From the NCBI GenBank assembly GCA_016787565.1, contig JAEUUG010000018.1, forward strand, positions 233,375 through 297,374: a stretch of 64,000 nt of DNA, read 5' to 3'. Within the stretch, counting starts at the first letter, position 1, and each line of letters begins with the position of its first letter. Source of the DNA: Cyclobacteriaceae bacterium. GTDB lineage: Bacteria > Bacteroidota > Bacteroidia > Cytophagales > Cyclobacteriaceae. Below the pieces are notes generated by a model. That model worked only from the letters and a program-made list of their open reading frames with translations. It was not told where the DNA came from and made no database searches. This document shows, piece by piece, positions 1-8,652 of the stretch. The position numbers were made by a program, and so were the translations under genes.

Positions 1-297
1 GTATTTCCTAAAGATGATTGGCGCTCAACTTATTTTGTTCCTGAAAATCTTATCGCGAGTGTTGAGCATGCCGATGCCCTTCGACCACTAATTCCTTCAC
101 GGATGTCAATGGCGCAAATGGCGTTGCGTTTCATTCTGTGTAATGATGATGTTCACACCATTATACCCGGTATGCGCAAACTTAGAAACGTTGAGGCCAA
201 CATCGCCACGAGTGATGGCAAGAAACTACCTCCTGAATTGGTTGAAGAGTTAAAAGAGCATCGCTGGAACCGAATGCCTACATCCTGGTCGCAGTAA
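1..297 (+). CDS. Aldo/keto reductase, C-terminal fragment (gene enters from the left)
   Basis: The reading frame is open from base 1 and ends in TAA at 295-297, giving the last 98 residues of a protein that starts outside the window. The fragment has the end-of-barrel features of the aldo/keto reductase family: DDWRSTYF, then MAQMALRFIL (the helix typical of this family), then IIPGMRKLRNVEAN, which matches the usual I.PG.....V.EN segment that holds the NADPH phosphate. Members are cytosolic NAD(P)H oxidoreductases acting on aldehydes or ketones; the substrate cannot be told from this end. The internal ATG at 103 is not the start, because the homologous sequence continues upstream of it. Confidence 0.8.
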   Translation, partial: VFPKDDWRSTYFVPENLIASVEHADALRPLIPSRMSMAQMALRFILCNDDVHTIIPGMRKLRNVEANIATSDGKKLPPELVEELKEHRWNRMPTSWSQ

Positions 298-383
298 AAT
301 TTAAGAAGCCATTAAATCTTCTTGAGCCCAGCGCACACACAAATATTCTGTCATTGTGTCACCTTTTTGGCATAAATCTCTAC

Positions 384-401
384 TGGCATAACCCTTGATA
401 A
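384..401 (+). promoter_or_regulatory. Weak sigma-54-like sequence upstream of dnaK
   Basis: TGGCATAACCCTTGATA resembles the -24/-12 form TGGCAC-N5-TTGC but has A in place of the key C at -12. The octamer TGGCATAA also occurs at 368-375, 16 bp earlier. No TAnnTTTG box and no CIRCE element (TTAGCACTC repeats) was seen in the 146-bp gap before dnaK. The functional call is a guess. Confidence 0.15.
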
Positions 402-443
402 ACAGGTATTACTTGGAATTAGAAATTAAAACCTGACAATATC

Positions 444-2366
444 ATGGGAAAAATAATCGGAATCGACTTAGGAACAACAAACTCGTGCGTGGCCGTAATG
501 GAAGGCAGTGAGCCTGTTGTAATTGCTAACAGTGAAGGACGGAGAACTACTCCCTCTATTGTGGCATTTTTGGATGATGGTAAAGGCGAACGCAAGGTGG
601 GTGACCCGGCCAAACGTCAGTCGATCACCAACCCTAAAAACACCGTCTCTTCCATCAAACGTTTCATGGGTAAAAAATTCCAGGACGTGGATGGCGAAAA
701 GAAAATGGTGAGTTACCAGGTTGAGAGTGGAAACAATGACACCGTGCGCGTTCGTATTGGCGATCGTTTATACACCGCACAGGAAATCTCTGCGATGATC
801 CTTCAAAAAATGAAGAGCACAGCAGAAGACTACCTCGGAACAACAGTAACCGAAGCCGTTATTACCGTGCCTGCTTACTTTAACGATGCAGAACGTCAGG
901 CTACTAAAGAGGCTGGACAGATTGCCGGACTTGATGTGAAGCGCATTATCAATGAACCAACAGCCGCAGCACTTGCCTACGGCCTGGATAAGAAAAACAA
1001 AGACATGAAAATTGCCGTGTACGACCTTGGTGGTGGTACATTCGATATCTCAATATTAGAATTAGGTGATGGCGTCTTCGAAGTAAAATCAACCAACGGT
1101 GATGTTCACCTCGGTGGCGATGACTTCGACCAACGCATCATGAACTGGTTGGCCGATGAATTTAAGCGCGAAGAAAATGTTGATCTGCGGAAAGATCCGA
1201 TGGCACTTCAACGCTTGAAAGAAGCTGCTGAAAAAGCAAAGATCGAACTGTCGAGTTCACAGGAAACTGAAGTGAATCTACCGTATATCACTTCGATTGA
1301 TGGAGTACCCAAACACTTGGTGAAGAAAATCAGCCGAGCAAAGTTTGAGCAACTGGTGGATGATCTGGTAAAACGAACACTTGAACCTTGTCGCAAAGCC
1401 GTGGAAGATTCAGGTGTATCGATTGGTGAGATTGATGAAGTCATCCTGGTAGGTGGTTCTACCCGCATCCCAAGAATTGTAGAAGAAGTAGAAAAATTCT
1501 TCGGCAAGAAACCTTCTAAAGGTGTTAACCCCGATGAGGTTGTAGCTGTTGGAGCTGCTATTCAGGGTGGTGTGTTAACCGGTGAAGTAAAAGATGTGTT
1601 GTTGTTGGATGTTACTCCGCTTTCGTTGGGTATTGAAACACTCGGTGGTGTATTCACCCGATTGATTGAATCGAATACAACTATTCCATCCAAGAAATCG
1701 GAAGTGTTCTCTACCGCTGCCGACAATCAACCCTCTGTTGAAATTCACGTGTTGCAGGGCGAACGCCCGATGGCGAAAGACAATCGTACCATTGGTCGCT
1801 TTCACCTCGATGGAATTCCGCCTGCACCACGCGGTGTTCCTCAAGTTGAAGTAACGTTTGATATTGATGCTAACGGCATTCTGCACGTATCCGCAAAAGA
1901 TAAGGGTACAGGCAAGGAGCAAAAAATCAGAATTGAAGCTTCATCCGGCCTGACCGATGCCGAGATTAATAAAATGAAACAGGAAGCGCAGGCCAATGCC
2001 GATGCTGATCAAAAGGCTAAGGAGCGTGTTGAAAAAATCAACTCTGCCGACTCACTGATTTTCCAGACCGAGAAACAGTTGAAAGAGTATGGCGACAAAC
2101 TTTCTGAAGGAAATAAAGCTGCCGTATCCGGTGCGCTTGATCGATTGAAAGAAGCGCACAAGATTCAGGACATTGCCGGTATTGATGCCGCGATGACTGC
2201 CTTGAATACCGCCTGGCAGGCCGCAGCTACGGAAATGTATCAGGCCAGTGGCAGCCCCGATGGGGCACAACCTGGACCAGAAGCCGGCCCTACCTCATCT
2301 AACAATGGAAGCAGCGCCAGCGATGTTTCGGATGTTGAATATGAAGAAGTGAACGATAAGAAGTAA
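444..2366 (+). CDS. dnaK: Molecular chaperone DnaK (Hsp70)
   Basis: This is a 640-residue cytosolic Hsp70, the family's usual length. It binds exposed hydrophobic stretches of client proteins in an ATP-driven cycle with DnaJ and GrpE. The ATPase domain opens with [14 protein letters not shown] and has the second phosphate loop [10 protein letters not shown] near residues 194-203. The linker [19 protein letters not shown] marks the start of the substrate-binding domain at about 390. The acidic tail ends in YEEVNDKK, close to the usual EEV(D/N)DKK ending. Neither dnaJ nor grpE is adjacent, so the gene appears to be transcribed alone: it has a 146-bp gap upstream and a strong terminator downstream. 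Confidence 0.99.
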   Translation: MGKIIGIDLGTTNSCVAVMEGSEPVVIANSEGRRTTPSIVAFLDDGKGERKVGDPAKRQSITNPKNTVSSIKRFMGKKFQDVDGEKKMVSYQVESGNNDTVRVRIGDRLYTAQEISAMILQKMKSTAEDYLGTTVTEAVITVPAYFNDAERQATKEAGQIAGLDVKRIINEPTAAALAYGLDKKNKDMKIAVYDLGGGTFDISILELGDGVFEVKSTNGDVHLGGDDFDQRIMNWLADEFKREENVDLRKDPMALQRLKEAAEKAKIELSSSQETEVNLPYITSIDGVPKHLVKKISRAKFEQLVDDLVKRTLEPCRKAVEDSGVSIGEIDEVILVGGSTRIPRIVEEVEKFFGKKPSKGVNPDEVVAVGAAIQGGVLTGEVKDVLLLDVTPLSLGIETLGGVFTRLIESNTTIPSKKSEVFSTAADNQPSVEIHVLQGERPMAKDNRTIGRFHLDGIPPAPRGVPQVEVTFDIDANGILHVSAKDKGTGKEQKIRIEASSGLTDAEINKMKQEAQANADADQKAKERVEKINSADSLIFQTEKQLKEYGDKLSEGNKAAVSGALDRLKEAHKIQDIAGIDAAMTALNTAWQAAATEMYQASGSPDGAQPGPEAGPTSSNNGSSASDVSDVEYEEVNDKK

Positions 2367-2390
2367 GAACTGAAATTCTTTTCTCTAGAA

Positions 2391-2420
2391 AAAACGCCCC
2401 GCCAAAATCGGGGCGTTTTT
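2391..2420 (+). terminator. Rho-independent terminator after dnaK
   Basis: Ten-base-pair stem (2391-2400 with 2410-2419; AAAACGCCCC/GGGGCGTTTT) with a nine-base loop, ending in a T run. It lies 25 bp after the dnaK stop. Confidence 0.9.
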
Positions 2421-2510
2421 CGTGGATGCAACTGAACAGTTGTTCGGCTGTTCATGTCTGATTTTTTTCGCATTGTTTCAATCCATGCACTTTTTATTTC
2501 AGCAGATAAC

Positions 2511-2518
2511 TAAATTTG
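2511..2518 (+). promoter_or_regulatory. -7 promoter box of the aspartokinase gene
   Basis: TAAATTTG matches the Bacteroidota -7 consensus TAnnTTTG and lies 25 bp before the ATG at 2544. A clear TTG at -33 is lacking; a T-rich run sits there instead. Confidence 0.6.
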
Positions 2519-2543
2519 CTCGCTTTCATAAAACTGAAAAATT

Positions 2544-3866
2544 ATGGTCGTTTTAAAATTTGGTGGGACTTCTGTTGGCAAGCCTGAGCGCATGAAAAAG
2601 ATCGCTGATCTTTTACTCACCACATCAGGTAAAAAAATTGTTGTACTCTCTGCATTATCCGGAACCACCAATTCGCTTGTCTCCATTGGCGATCATCTTT
2701 TGCTTGGGCAGCGCGCAAAAGCTGAAGAAGTTATTGACACCCTTGAAAAACATTACCAGGCCTTTATTAAAGATTTGTTCGGGAGTGAAGCCTTTCACGC
2801 CATCGGGCAGGAAATAGTCAGTCGCTTTTTTATTTTTATTCGCATGCTGGCAGCCGGGCAATTTGATAACAAAGGTTATCGTGAATTGCTGGCACAAGGT
2901 GAACTGATTTCCACCGAGTTATTCTATCAGCACTTGCAGGAAAGAAAAATCAGTGCGCGCTTGTTGCCCGCTCTTTACTTCATGTCGATCGATGAGAATG
3001 AGGAGCCTGAATTAGAAAAAATTTCGGAGCGTCTCAAGCCCCTGGTAAATTCACTGAACAATATCGACATCATTATTACACAAGGATATATTTGCCGCAA
3101 TCACCGTAATGAAATTGATAACCTCAAACGCGGTGGCAGTGATTATACGGCATCGCTGGTAGGCGCAGCCATTCGTGCTGAAGAGATTCAAATTTGGACG
3201 GATATTGACGGTATGCACAATAACGATCCGCGCATTGTAAAGAAAACCGTACCGATATCCGAGCTTACTTTTGATGAGGCCTCAGAGCTTGCTTACTTTG
3301 GTGCAAAAATTCTTCACCCCTCTACCATCGTTCCTGCACAGAAGTACAACGTACCCGTTCGGTTGAAAAACACAATGGATGAAAAGGCTCCGGGCACCAT
3401 TATCACCAGCAAAGGTTCGGAGGGAACATTCAAAGCCATAGCCGCAAAAGATGGCATCACGGCCATCAACATTAAGTCATCACGCATGCTCATGGCCTAT
3501 GGCTTTTTGCGCAGGGTATTTGAAGTCTTCGAAAACTACAAGACCTCAATCGACATGATTACTACCTCGGAAGTGGCCGTATCATTGACCATCGATAACG
3601 ACACGCACCTGAGTTCAATTGAGACTGAGTTGAAAAAATTCGGAACCATTGAAGTGGATAAGGACCAAACCATTATTTGTATTGTGGGTAATAAAATGAT
3701 GGAACAGAAAGGCGTGCTGACAAAAGTATTTGATTCCCTTCATGATTTCCCTGTGCGAATGGTATCCTGTGGCGGTAGCGTCAATAACGTTTCCGTGTTG
3801 ATCGAGAAACAATACAAAGAAAAAGCACTCAATGCGCTGAATGAAGGCCTTTTTGGATTGTCATGA
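2544..3866 (+). CDS. Aspartate kinase (monofunctional)
   Basis: It phosphorylates L-aspartate with ATP, the first step toward lysine, threonine, methionine and diaminopimelate. The protein has 440 residues. It begins VVLKFGGTSVGKPERM, with the KFGGTS nucleotide-binding motif at residues 5-10. RGGSDYTASLVGAAI near residue 195 is the aspartokinase active-site loop, and WTDIDGMHNNDPR follows. From about residue 300 there are two ACT-type regulatory domains (for example IDMITTSEVAVSLTID), which suggests feedback control by an end-product amino acid. No homoserine dehydrogenase domain is fused. It stands alone between a terminator and its own promoter box. Which isozyme (lysC- or thrA-type) cannot be decided here. 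Confidence 0.95.
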   Translation: MVVLKFGGTSVGKPERMKKIADLLLTTSGKKIVVLSALSGTTNSLVSIGDHLLLGQRAKAEEVIDTLEKHYQAFIKDLFGSEAFHAIGQEIVSRFFIFIRMLAAGQFDNKGYRELLAQGELISTELFYQHLQERKISARLLPALYFMSIDENEEPELEKISERLKPLVNSLNNIDIIITQGYICRNHRNEIDNLKRGGSDYTASLVGAAIRAEEIQIWTDIDGMHNNDPRIVKKTVPISELTFDEASELAYFGAKILHPSTIVPAQKYNVPVRLKNTMDEKAPGTIITSKGSEGTFKAIAAKDGITAINIKSSRMLMAYGFLRRVFEVFENYKTSIDMITTSEVAVSLTIDNDTHLSSIETELKKFGTIEVDKDQTIICIVGNKMMEQKGVLTKVFDSLHDFPVRMVSCGGSVNNVSVLIEKQYKEKALNALNEGLFGLS

Positions 3867-3944
3867 GTAGCTTAGTTGTTATGTGATGACTTAAAAAGTA
3901 TCCCTTTTGTCTGCCCTAATCGTGTCTGAAACATGACAAAAGCT

Positions 3945-3952
3945 TAAATTTG
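3945..3952 (+). promoter_or_regulatory. -7 promoter box of the first CorC/HlyC gene
   Basis: TAAATTTG, a full match to TAnnTTTG, 20 bp before the ATG at 3973. Confidence 0.55.
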
Positions 3953-3972
3953 ATTTTTGGCGCTTCCGATAA

Positions 3973-5265
3973 ATGACTTTTTCTCTTTTTCTGACCTTAT
4001 TTCTGGTTGCCTTAAACGGCTTCTTCGTAGCTGCTGAGTTTGCCATTGTTAAGGTCCGTTCGTCTCAAATTGCCCTTCAGGCAGGCACTGCCAGAAAAAA
4101 AGCAGCACAGATCATCATCGAAAACCTGGATGGTTTTTTAGCCGCCACGCAATTGGGGATTACCCTGGCAAGCCTTGGGCTTGGTTGGGTAGGTGAGGAT
4201 GTTTTTTCGAACATCATTCTCAATCTCATGAACACGCTTGGGATTAAACTCTCCGAAGCGTCAGCACACACCATCGCCATGCCTATAGCATTCTTTACGC
4301 TAACCGTTCTGCACATTGTTTTCGGTGAACTTGCTCCTAAATCTCTGGCTATACGGTATCCGGCTCCAACAACCCTGGCCGTTTCCATACCGATGCGGAT
4401 TTTTTACTTTATTTTCAGACCCTTCATTGTTCTCTTGAATGGACTGGCCAACTTAATCCTGAAAATCTTTGGCATTAAACCCCTGAGTATGCATGAAGGG
4501 ATTCACTCCGAAGAAGAATTGAAACTGATTATTGCTGAGAGTGAAGAAGGTGGTGCAATTGAAAGCAATGAGCGCGAACTCATTCAAAATGTTTTTGATT
4601 TTGACGACCGCGTGGTGAAGCAGGTAATGGTTCCACGTATAAAAATATACGGCATTAATGCAACCGCTACGCTGGAAGAAGCCATGCACATCGTTATGAA
4701 GGAAGGCTACTCCCGTTATCCGGTTTATGAAACGAGCCTGGACGATATCAAGGGTGTTGCCCACAGCAAAGATATTGTTCATCATTATTTCAATAAAACA
4801 AATAAGACCCTTCTCGAAATTGCGCACCACCCCTACTTCATTACTGAAAACAAACCGATCGATCATTTGCTGCGCGACTTCCAGCGCAGGAAGGTTCAAA
4901 TGGCAATTGTAATAAGTGAATATGGCGGAACGATCGGACTCGTAACATTGGAAGATATTCTGGAAGAACTGGTGGGAGAAATTCAAGATGAACACGATCA
5001 GGAGGCGCAGATTGTAACCCGCAACGGAGATGTCTTTCAGGTCATTGCAACCTCTCCCATTCGCGATATAAATAAAGAGCTGGATGAACCCCTCGAAGAA
5101 TCTGAAGAATATGACACCCTTGCCGGCTTACTGCTGCTTCGTAAACCATTCGATCTTCATGAGGGTCAGGAGTTGGAGATCGATAACTATTCTATAAAAA
5201 TTCTGAAGATGAATAAATCATTACCAGAACTCGTAGAATTAAAACCAAATCCGAAAGAATCGTGA
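3973..5265 (+). CDS. CNNM/CorC-type membrane protein with CBS pair (hemolysin C family)
   Basis: This is a 430-residue inner-membrane protein. Residues 1 to about 190 form a DUF21/CNNM transmembrane domain (LFLVALNGFFVAAEFAIVKVR, then LGLGWVGEDV and FGELAPKSLAI). About 200-330 is a CBS pair (VKQVMVPRIKIYGI; GYSRYPVYE; MAIVISEYGGTIGLVTLEDILEE). The end (about 345-425) is the small CorC/HlyC domain. Family members are linked to Mg2+ or Co2+ efflux or to sensing of adenine nucleotides; the older name hemolysin is misleading. A paralogue with the same layout lies at 12043-13326. The ion is not readable from the sequence. Confidence 0.92.
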   Translation: MTFSLFLTLFLVALNGFFVAAEFAIVKVRSSQIALQAGTARKKAAQIIIENLDGFLAATQLGITLASLGLGWVGEDVFSNIILNLMNTLGIKLSEASAHTIAMPIAFFTLTVLHIVFGELAPKSLAIRYPAPTTLAVSIPMRIFYFIFRPFIVLLNGLANLILKIFGIKPLSMHEGIHSEEELKLIIAESEEGGAIESNERELIQNVFDFDDRVVKQVMVPRIKIYGINATATLEEAMHIVMKEGYSRYPVYETSLDDIKGVAHSKDIVHHYFNKTNKTLLEIAHHPYFITENKPIDHLLRDFQRRKVQMAIVISEYGGTIGLVTLEDILEELVGEIQDEHDQEAQIVTRNGDVFQVIATSPIRDINKELDEPLEESEEYDTLAGLLLLRKPFDLHEGQELEIDNYSIKILKMNKSLPELVELKPNPKES

Positions 5266-5300
5266 GCTTTTCTGCCTTCTTTAAAATATAATTTGCTGAA

Positions 5301-5316
5301 AACGGTTTCAACCGTT
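5301..5316. promoter_or_regulatory. Perfect short palindrome upstream of nhaD (possible operator)
   Basis: AACGGTT-TC-AACCGTT, seven-base arms with a two-base centre, lies 40 bp before the nhaD start and just after a near -7 box (TATAATTTG, 5287-5295). No U tract follows, so it is not a normal terminator. Its role as an operator is inferred from position only. Confidence 0.35.
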
Positions 5317-5356
5317 ATTATTATTCCGTGAAGTTGCCAACCTAAATCGAAGTTTC

Positions 5357-6667
5357 ATGGAAATCACCGTCATTATCATCTTTATTATAGGGTATCTACT
5401 CATCGCCCTGGAGCATCCCATTAAGATCAATAAAAGCGCATCCGCCATATTAACCGGTGTAATCTGCTGGACAATCTACGCCCTCACATCGGGTGAGCCC
5501 ATGGCGCATATCAGCGAGCAATTGTCGCATCACTTGAGTGAAATTGCGGCCATTTTATTTTTCCTGATGGGCGCCATGACGATTGTTGAGCTTGTGGATG
5601 CCTATCAGGGATTCCGGTTGATTACCGATCGTATTAAAACCAAAGATCCAAAAGCACTAATGTGGATTGTCTGCTGGGTAACGTTTTTTCTTTCTGCCAT
5701 TCTTGATAACCTGACAACATCCATTGTAATGATATCACTGATACGAAAGTTGGTTCCCAATAAAAACATGCGGTTGTTTTTTGCCGGCATGATTGTTATC
5801 GCGGCTAACGCGGGTGGCGCATGGTCACCCATTGGGGATGTGACCACCACCATGTTGTGGATTGGCGGACAAATCACAGCATGGAATATTGTTAAAACGT
5901 TACTTTTGCCAAGTATCATTTGCATGCTGATACCGTTGATCTATTTGCAGTTTACACTAAAAGGTGAGCTTGGGCATGCCGGTAGTCATGATGCTTCCAA
6001 AGATGCAGCGCATGGACACGGCCATGGTAATAAAGAAATCAAGGGATCGAAAGCGATGCTCTTTTTAGGCGTAGGTGGATTGATCTCTGTGCCGGTATTT
6101 AAAACTGTAACGCACCTGCCTCCGTACCTGGGCATGCTGCTCGCCCTAGGCGTATTGTGGGTTGTTTCAGAGTTGATCAATCCCGATATGGATGAACAGG
6201 AGAAAAGACCCTATACAGCGGCCGGTGCCTTAACCCGAATTGACGTTCCAAGTGTGTTATTCTTCCTCGGGATTTTACTTGCTGTCAGTGCCCTTGAGTC
6301 CATGGAAATTCTCCACCATTTTGCTTCCTTTCTCGACACAACCTTGGGTGATAATCGAATCATCATCACGCTGATTGGTATTCTTTCATCAATTGTGGAT
6401 AACGTTCCGTTGGTGGCTGCGAGCATGGGTATGTACAGCATGACAACGTATCCGCATGACCACATGATCTGGGAATACCTGGCCTATTGTGCCGGTACAG
6501 GCGGTAGCATCCTTATCATTGGGTCGGCTGCCGGAGTTGCCGTGATGGGAATGGAAAAGATTGATTTCATCTGGTACCTGAAAAAGATTTCACTGCTGGC
6601 AATGCTGGGGTATTTTGCAGGCGCTATTGTCTACCTGTTAATCTATCCGTACCTGGCAGTTCATTGA
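5357..6667 (+). CDS. nhaD: Sodium:proton antiporter, NhaD family
   Basis: This 436-residue protein of the NhaD/ArsB (ion transporter) superfamily would exchange Na+ or Li+ for H+ across the inner membrane. It is almost entirely hydrophobic helices. It carries the conserved NhaD segments TFFLSAILDNLTTSIVMISL, NAGGAWSPIGDVTTTMLW and SSIVDNVPLVAASMGMY, the last with the inverted-repeat counterpart of the ion-site Asp-Asn pair. A hydrophilic loop at about residues 205-226 is unusually rich in histidine (GHAGSHD...AHGHGHGN). It is a single gene, convergent with anmK; no clear terminator is visible in the 121-bp gap after it. Confidence 0.93.
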   Translation: MEITVIIIFIIGYLLIALEHPIKINKSASAILTGVICWTIYALTSGEPMAHISEQLSHHLSEIAAILFFLMGAMTIVELVDAYQGFRLITDRIKTKDPKALMWIVCWVTFFLSAILDNLTTSIVMISLIRKLVPNKNMRLFFAGMIVIAANAGGAWSPIGDVTTTMLWIGGQITAWNIVKTLLLPSIICMLIPLIYLQFTLKGELGHAGSHDASKDAAHGHGHGNKEIKGSKAMLFLGVGGLISVPVFKTVTHLPPYLGMLLALGVLWVVSELINPDMDEQEKRPYTAAGALTRIDVPSVLFFLGILLAVSALESMEILHHFASFLDTTLGDNRIIITLIGILSSIVDNVPLVAASMGMYSMTTYPHDHMIWEYLAYCAGTGGSILIIGSAAGVAVMGMEKIDFIWYLKKISLLAMLGYFAGAIVYLLIYPYLAVH

Positions 6668-6788
6668 GAAATCGTGGATCATGCTTTTTACAGAATTTGA
6701 ACTGTGTTTCTTTTGAAGCGCAGGGAAAATACCAGAAGGCAACCAAAAATTACGCAATAGCAATAAGCGCTTTGGCGAAAAAGCATTA

Positions 6789-7862
6789 CTAAAAGCCAAT
6801 CATCACACCGCTGCTGCTATCGCGCGATGCGTGGGTAACACTTTTCAAACAATTGATTTCGCCACGGTAACGCAGCACACCTAAAAATGCAAATACAAGC
6901 GCTTCTTTGAAGTTCACTACGTCATCTTCCGGAATGATCAGTTCAGCATAATCACCACAAAATTCCAGCAGTCGCGAAATAAAAAATGAATTAAAAGCAC
7001 CACCACCTGTGCACAATACTCGTGGCTTTTCACTGGTCGTTAAAATGGAACTTGAAATTTCTGCAGCGGCCGAATCGGTGAATGTTCGTAGCCTGTCGTT
7101 AAGCGGAATGGATTCGTCATCGAGCAAGGGCTGCACTTGTTTTTCAAATATCTCCCTGCCTAATGAAGGGCGCTTTTTTCGCAAGCCTGCGTATACGCGC
7201 ATTAAATTTTTCCAAAGGCCAGTATGTAACGCACCACTATCGGCCATTAAGCCTTGCGCATCAAATTTTTTTCCGGCCTTCGTGGCTAGATAATTCAGCC
7301 CCATATTCAGGAAACAAATGTCATACGCCAGGCGCCTTCCCTTTACATCCATTGAAAGATTGGCGATACCGCCCAGATTCAGACAAACAGAATATTCGTT
7401 AAATAAAAATTTATCACCAGCCGGAACAAGTGGCGCGCCTTCACCTCCCCGTAATACATCCAGGCTTCTAAAATCCAATATTACTGGTACCCCACTGGTC
7501 GCATACAAGGCTTGTCCATTTCCCAGTTGAAACGTAAAACCTTTTTTTGGCTGATGAAAGATTGTATGACCATGTGAGGAAATAAAATCTGCCTTCAGTC
7601 TGTTTGCCTTGATAAATTTAAGACAAGCGTCTCCCAAAAATTTTCCGTAGGCAATATCTAAAGCAATCAATTCTTCACCGGCATAGAGGTGAGCCGTTAT
7701 TAAATGCTTGCGCCAGGCTGCGGTGTAAGGAATGGTAACAGCTCTTTTAAGTTGATAGCTCCAGCTACTACCATCATGTTTAAACGTGCAATGCGCCATA
7801 TCCAATCCATCCAATGAAGTGCCTGACATCAATCCAATAACCGAATATTTTTCTTCCGTCAT
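6789..7862 (-). CDS. anmK: Anhydro-N-acetylmuramic acid kinase
   Basis: AnmK opens and phosphorylates 1,6-anhydro-MurNAc released from cell-wall turnover, giving MurNAc-6-phosphate in the cytosol for recycling. The protein has 357 residues, normal for the family. Motifs seen are VIGLMSGTSLDGLDMAHC at the N-terminus (phosphate loop of the ASKHA fold), SSHGHTIFHQP, FRSLDVLRGGEGAPLVP (with the catalytic Asp region), CLNLGGIANLS and CTGGGAFNSFFISRL. It is transcribed away from coaX with 67 bp between the two starts. No murQ or other recycling gene is adjacent. Confidence 0.96.
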   Translation of the reverse strand: MTEEKYSVIGLMSGTSLDGLDMAHCTFKHDGSSWSYQLKRAVTIPYTAAWRKHLITAHLYAGEELIALDIAYGKFLGDACLKFIKANRLKADFISSHGHTIFHQPKKGFTFQLGNGQALYATSGVPVILDFRSLDVLRGGEGAPLVPAGDKFLFNEYSVCLNLGGIANLSMDVKGRRLAYDICFLNMGLNYLATKAGKKFDAQGLMADSGALHTGLWKNLMRVYAGLRKKRPSLGREIFEKQVQPLLDDESIPLNDRLRTFTDSAAAEISSSILTTSEKPRVLCTGGGAFNSFFISRLLEFCGDYAELIIPEDDVVNFKEALVFAFLGVLRYRGEINCLKSVTHASRDSSSGVMIGF

Positions 7863-7895
7863 AAAAAGTTAATCGTTAATGTAATGCGTTAACCG

Positions 7896-7903
7896 TACCT
7901 TTG
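7896..7903 (+). promoter_or_regulatory. -7 promoter box of the coaX cluster
   Basis: TACCTTTG matches TAnnTTTG exactly and lies 26 bp before the first coaX ATG, in the short region between coaX and the divergent anmK. Confidence 0.65.
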
Positions 7904-7929
7904 GCGCTTATATAAACGCTCCGGTATTC

Positions 7930-8652
7930 ATGATGAATTTGGTCATCGACTACGGCAACAGCGCTGCCAAGGTAGGTATTTTTGATCAGCACGAATTAGT
8001 TGAAAAACACTTGTTTTCAGAGACAACTGAACTCAGAAAATTTCTGGAAAACTTTTCTGCCGACAACTTCATCATAAGTTCGGTGAAGGCCGATGCGCTT
8101 ATGATAACCGAATGGGCTGTGAATATCAAAAAGAAATTTGTGCTTTCACAAACACTTCCGCTGCCCATTGAGATTCAATACGCCACACCTCAAACATTGG
8201 GTGTAGACAGAATTGCAGGTGTCTGTGGAGCAAAGGTGATTTTTCCAAATAATGATTGTCTGGTGATTGACACCGGAACCTGTATAACCTATGATATGAT
8301 TACAAAAGACGGGCATTTTATAGGTGGTGGTATTTCTCCAGGTCTTTCCATGCGGTTTCAGGCTGTTCATACGTTTACCACGAAGTTGCCGTTAGTAAAG
8401 CCCAAAGATGATGTTCCGTTGATTGGCAACAGTACAGAAAGTTGCATTCAAAGTGGAGTTATCAACGGATTATTAGAAGAAATTGAAGGTATTATTCGCC
8501 TGTATCGCGTAAAATTTGCGGATTTACAGGTGATTTTATGTGGTGGTGATACCGGGTTTTTTGAAAACAAATTGAAAGCGTCCATATTTGCGAGCCCTGA
8601 ACTGGTTCTCAGTGGGCTAAACAGCATCTTAATTTATAATGTCAACCGTTAA
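7930..8652 (+). CDS. coaX: Type III pantothenate kinase
   Basis: CoaX phosphorylates pantothenate in the first step of coenzyme A synthesis. The 240-residue protein shows the ASKHA-fold signatures of the type III family: LVIDYGNSAAKVGIF at the start, TLGVDRIAG, LVIDTGTCITYDMI (a slight variant of the usual DxGTAxT motif) and GGGISPGLSMRFQAVHTFTTKLP. Type III enzymes are known to be insensitive to feedback by CoA and to need a monovalent cation. There are two ATGs in a row (7930 and 7933); either could be used. The 3' end overlaps the next gene by 14 bp, so the two are probably co-transcribed. Confidence 0.95.
   Translation: MMNLVIDYGNSAAKVGIFDQHELVEKHLFSETTELRKFLENFSADNFIISSVKADALMITEWAVNIKKKFVLSQTLPLPIEIQYATPQTLGVDRIAGVCGAKVIFPNNDCLVIDTGTCITYDMITKDGHFIGGGISPGLSMRFQAVHTFTTKLPLVKPKDDVPLIGNSTESCIQSGVINGLLEEIEGIIRLYRVKFADLQVILCGGDTGFFENKLKASIFASPELVLSGLNSILIYNVNR

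Noticed and set aside
384..401. Possible sigma-54 promoter of dnaK
   Set aside because: The -12 GC is replaced by GA and there is no enhancer-binding regulator nearby; kept only as a very weak feature.
4453..4995. Open frame of 180 codons opposite the first CorC/HlyC gene
   Set aside because: It is antisense to the CBS domains, which are clearly the coding strand; no promoter and no homology seen.
6668..6788. Terminator between convergent nhaD and anmK
   Set aside because: Only short imperfect pairings (around AAGCGC) with no T run were found.
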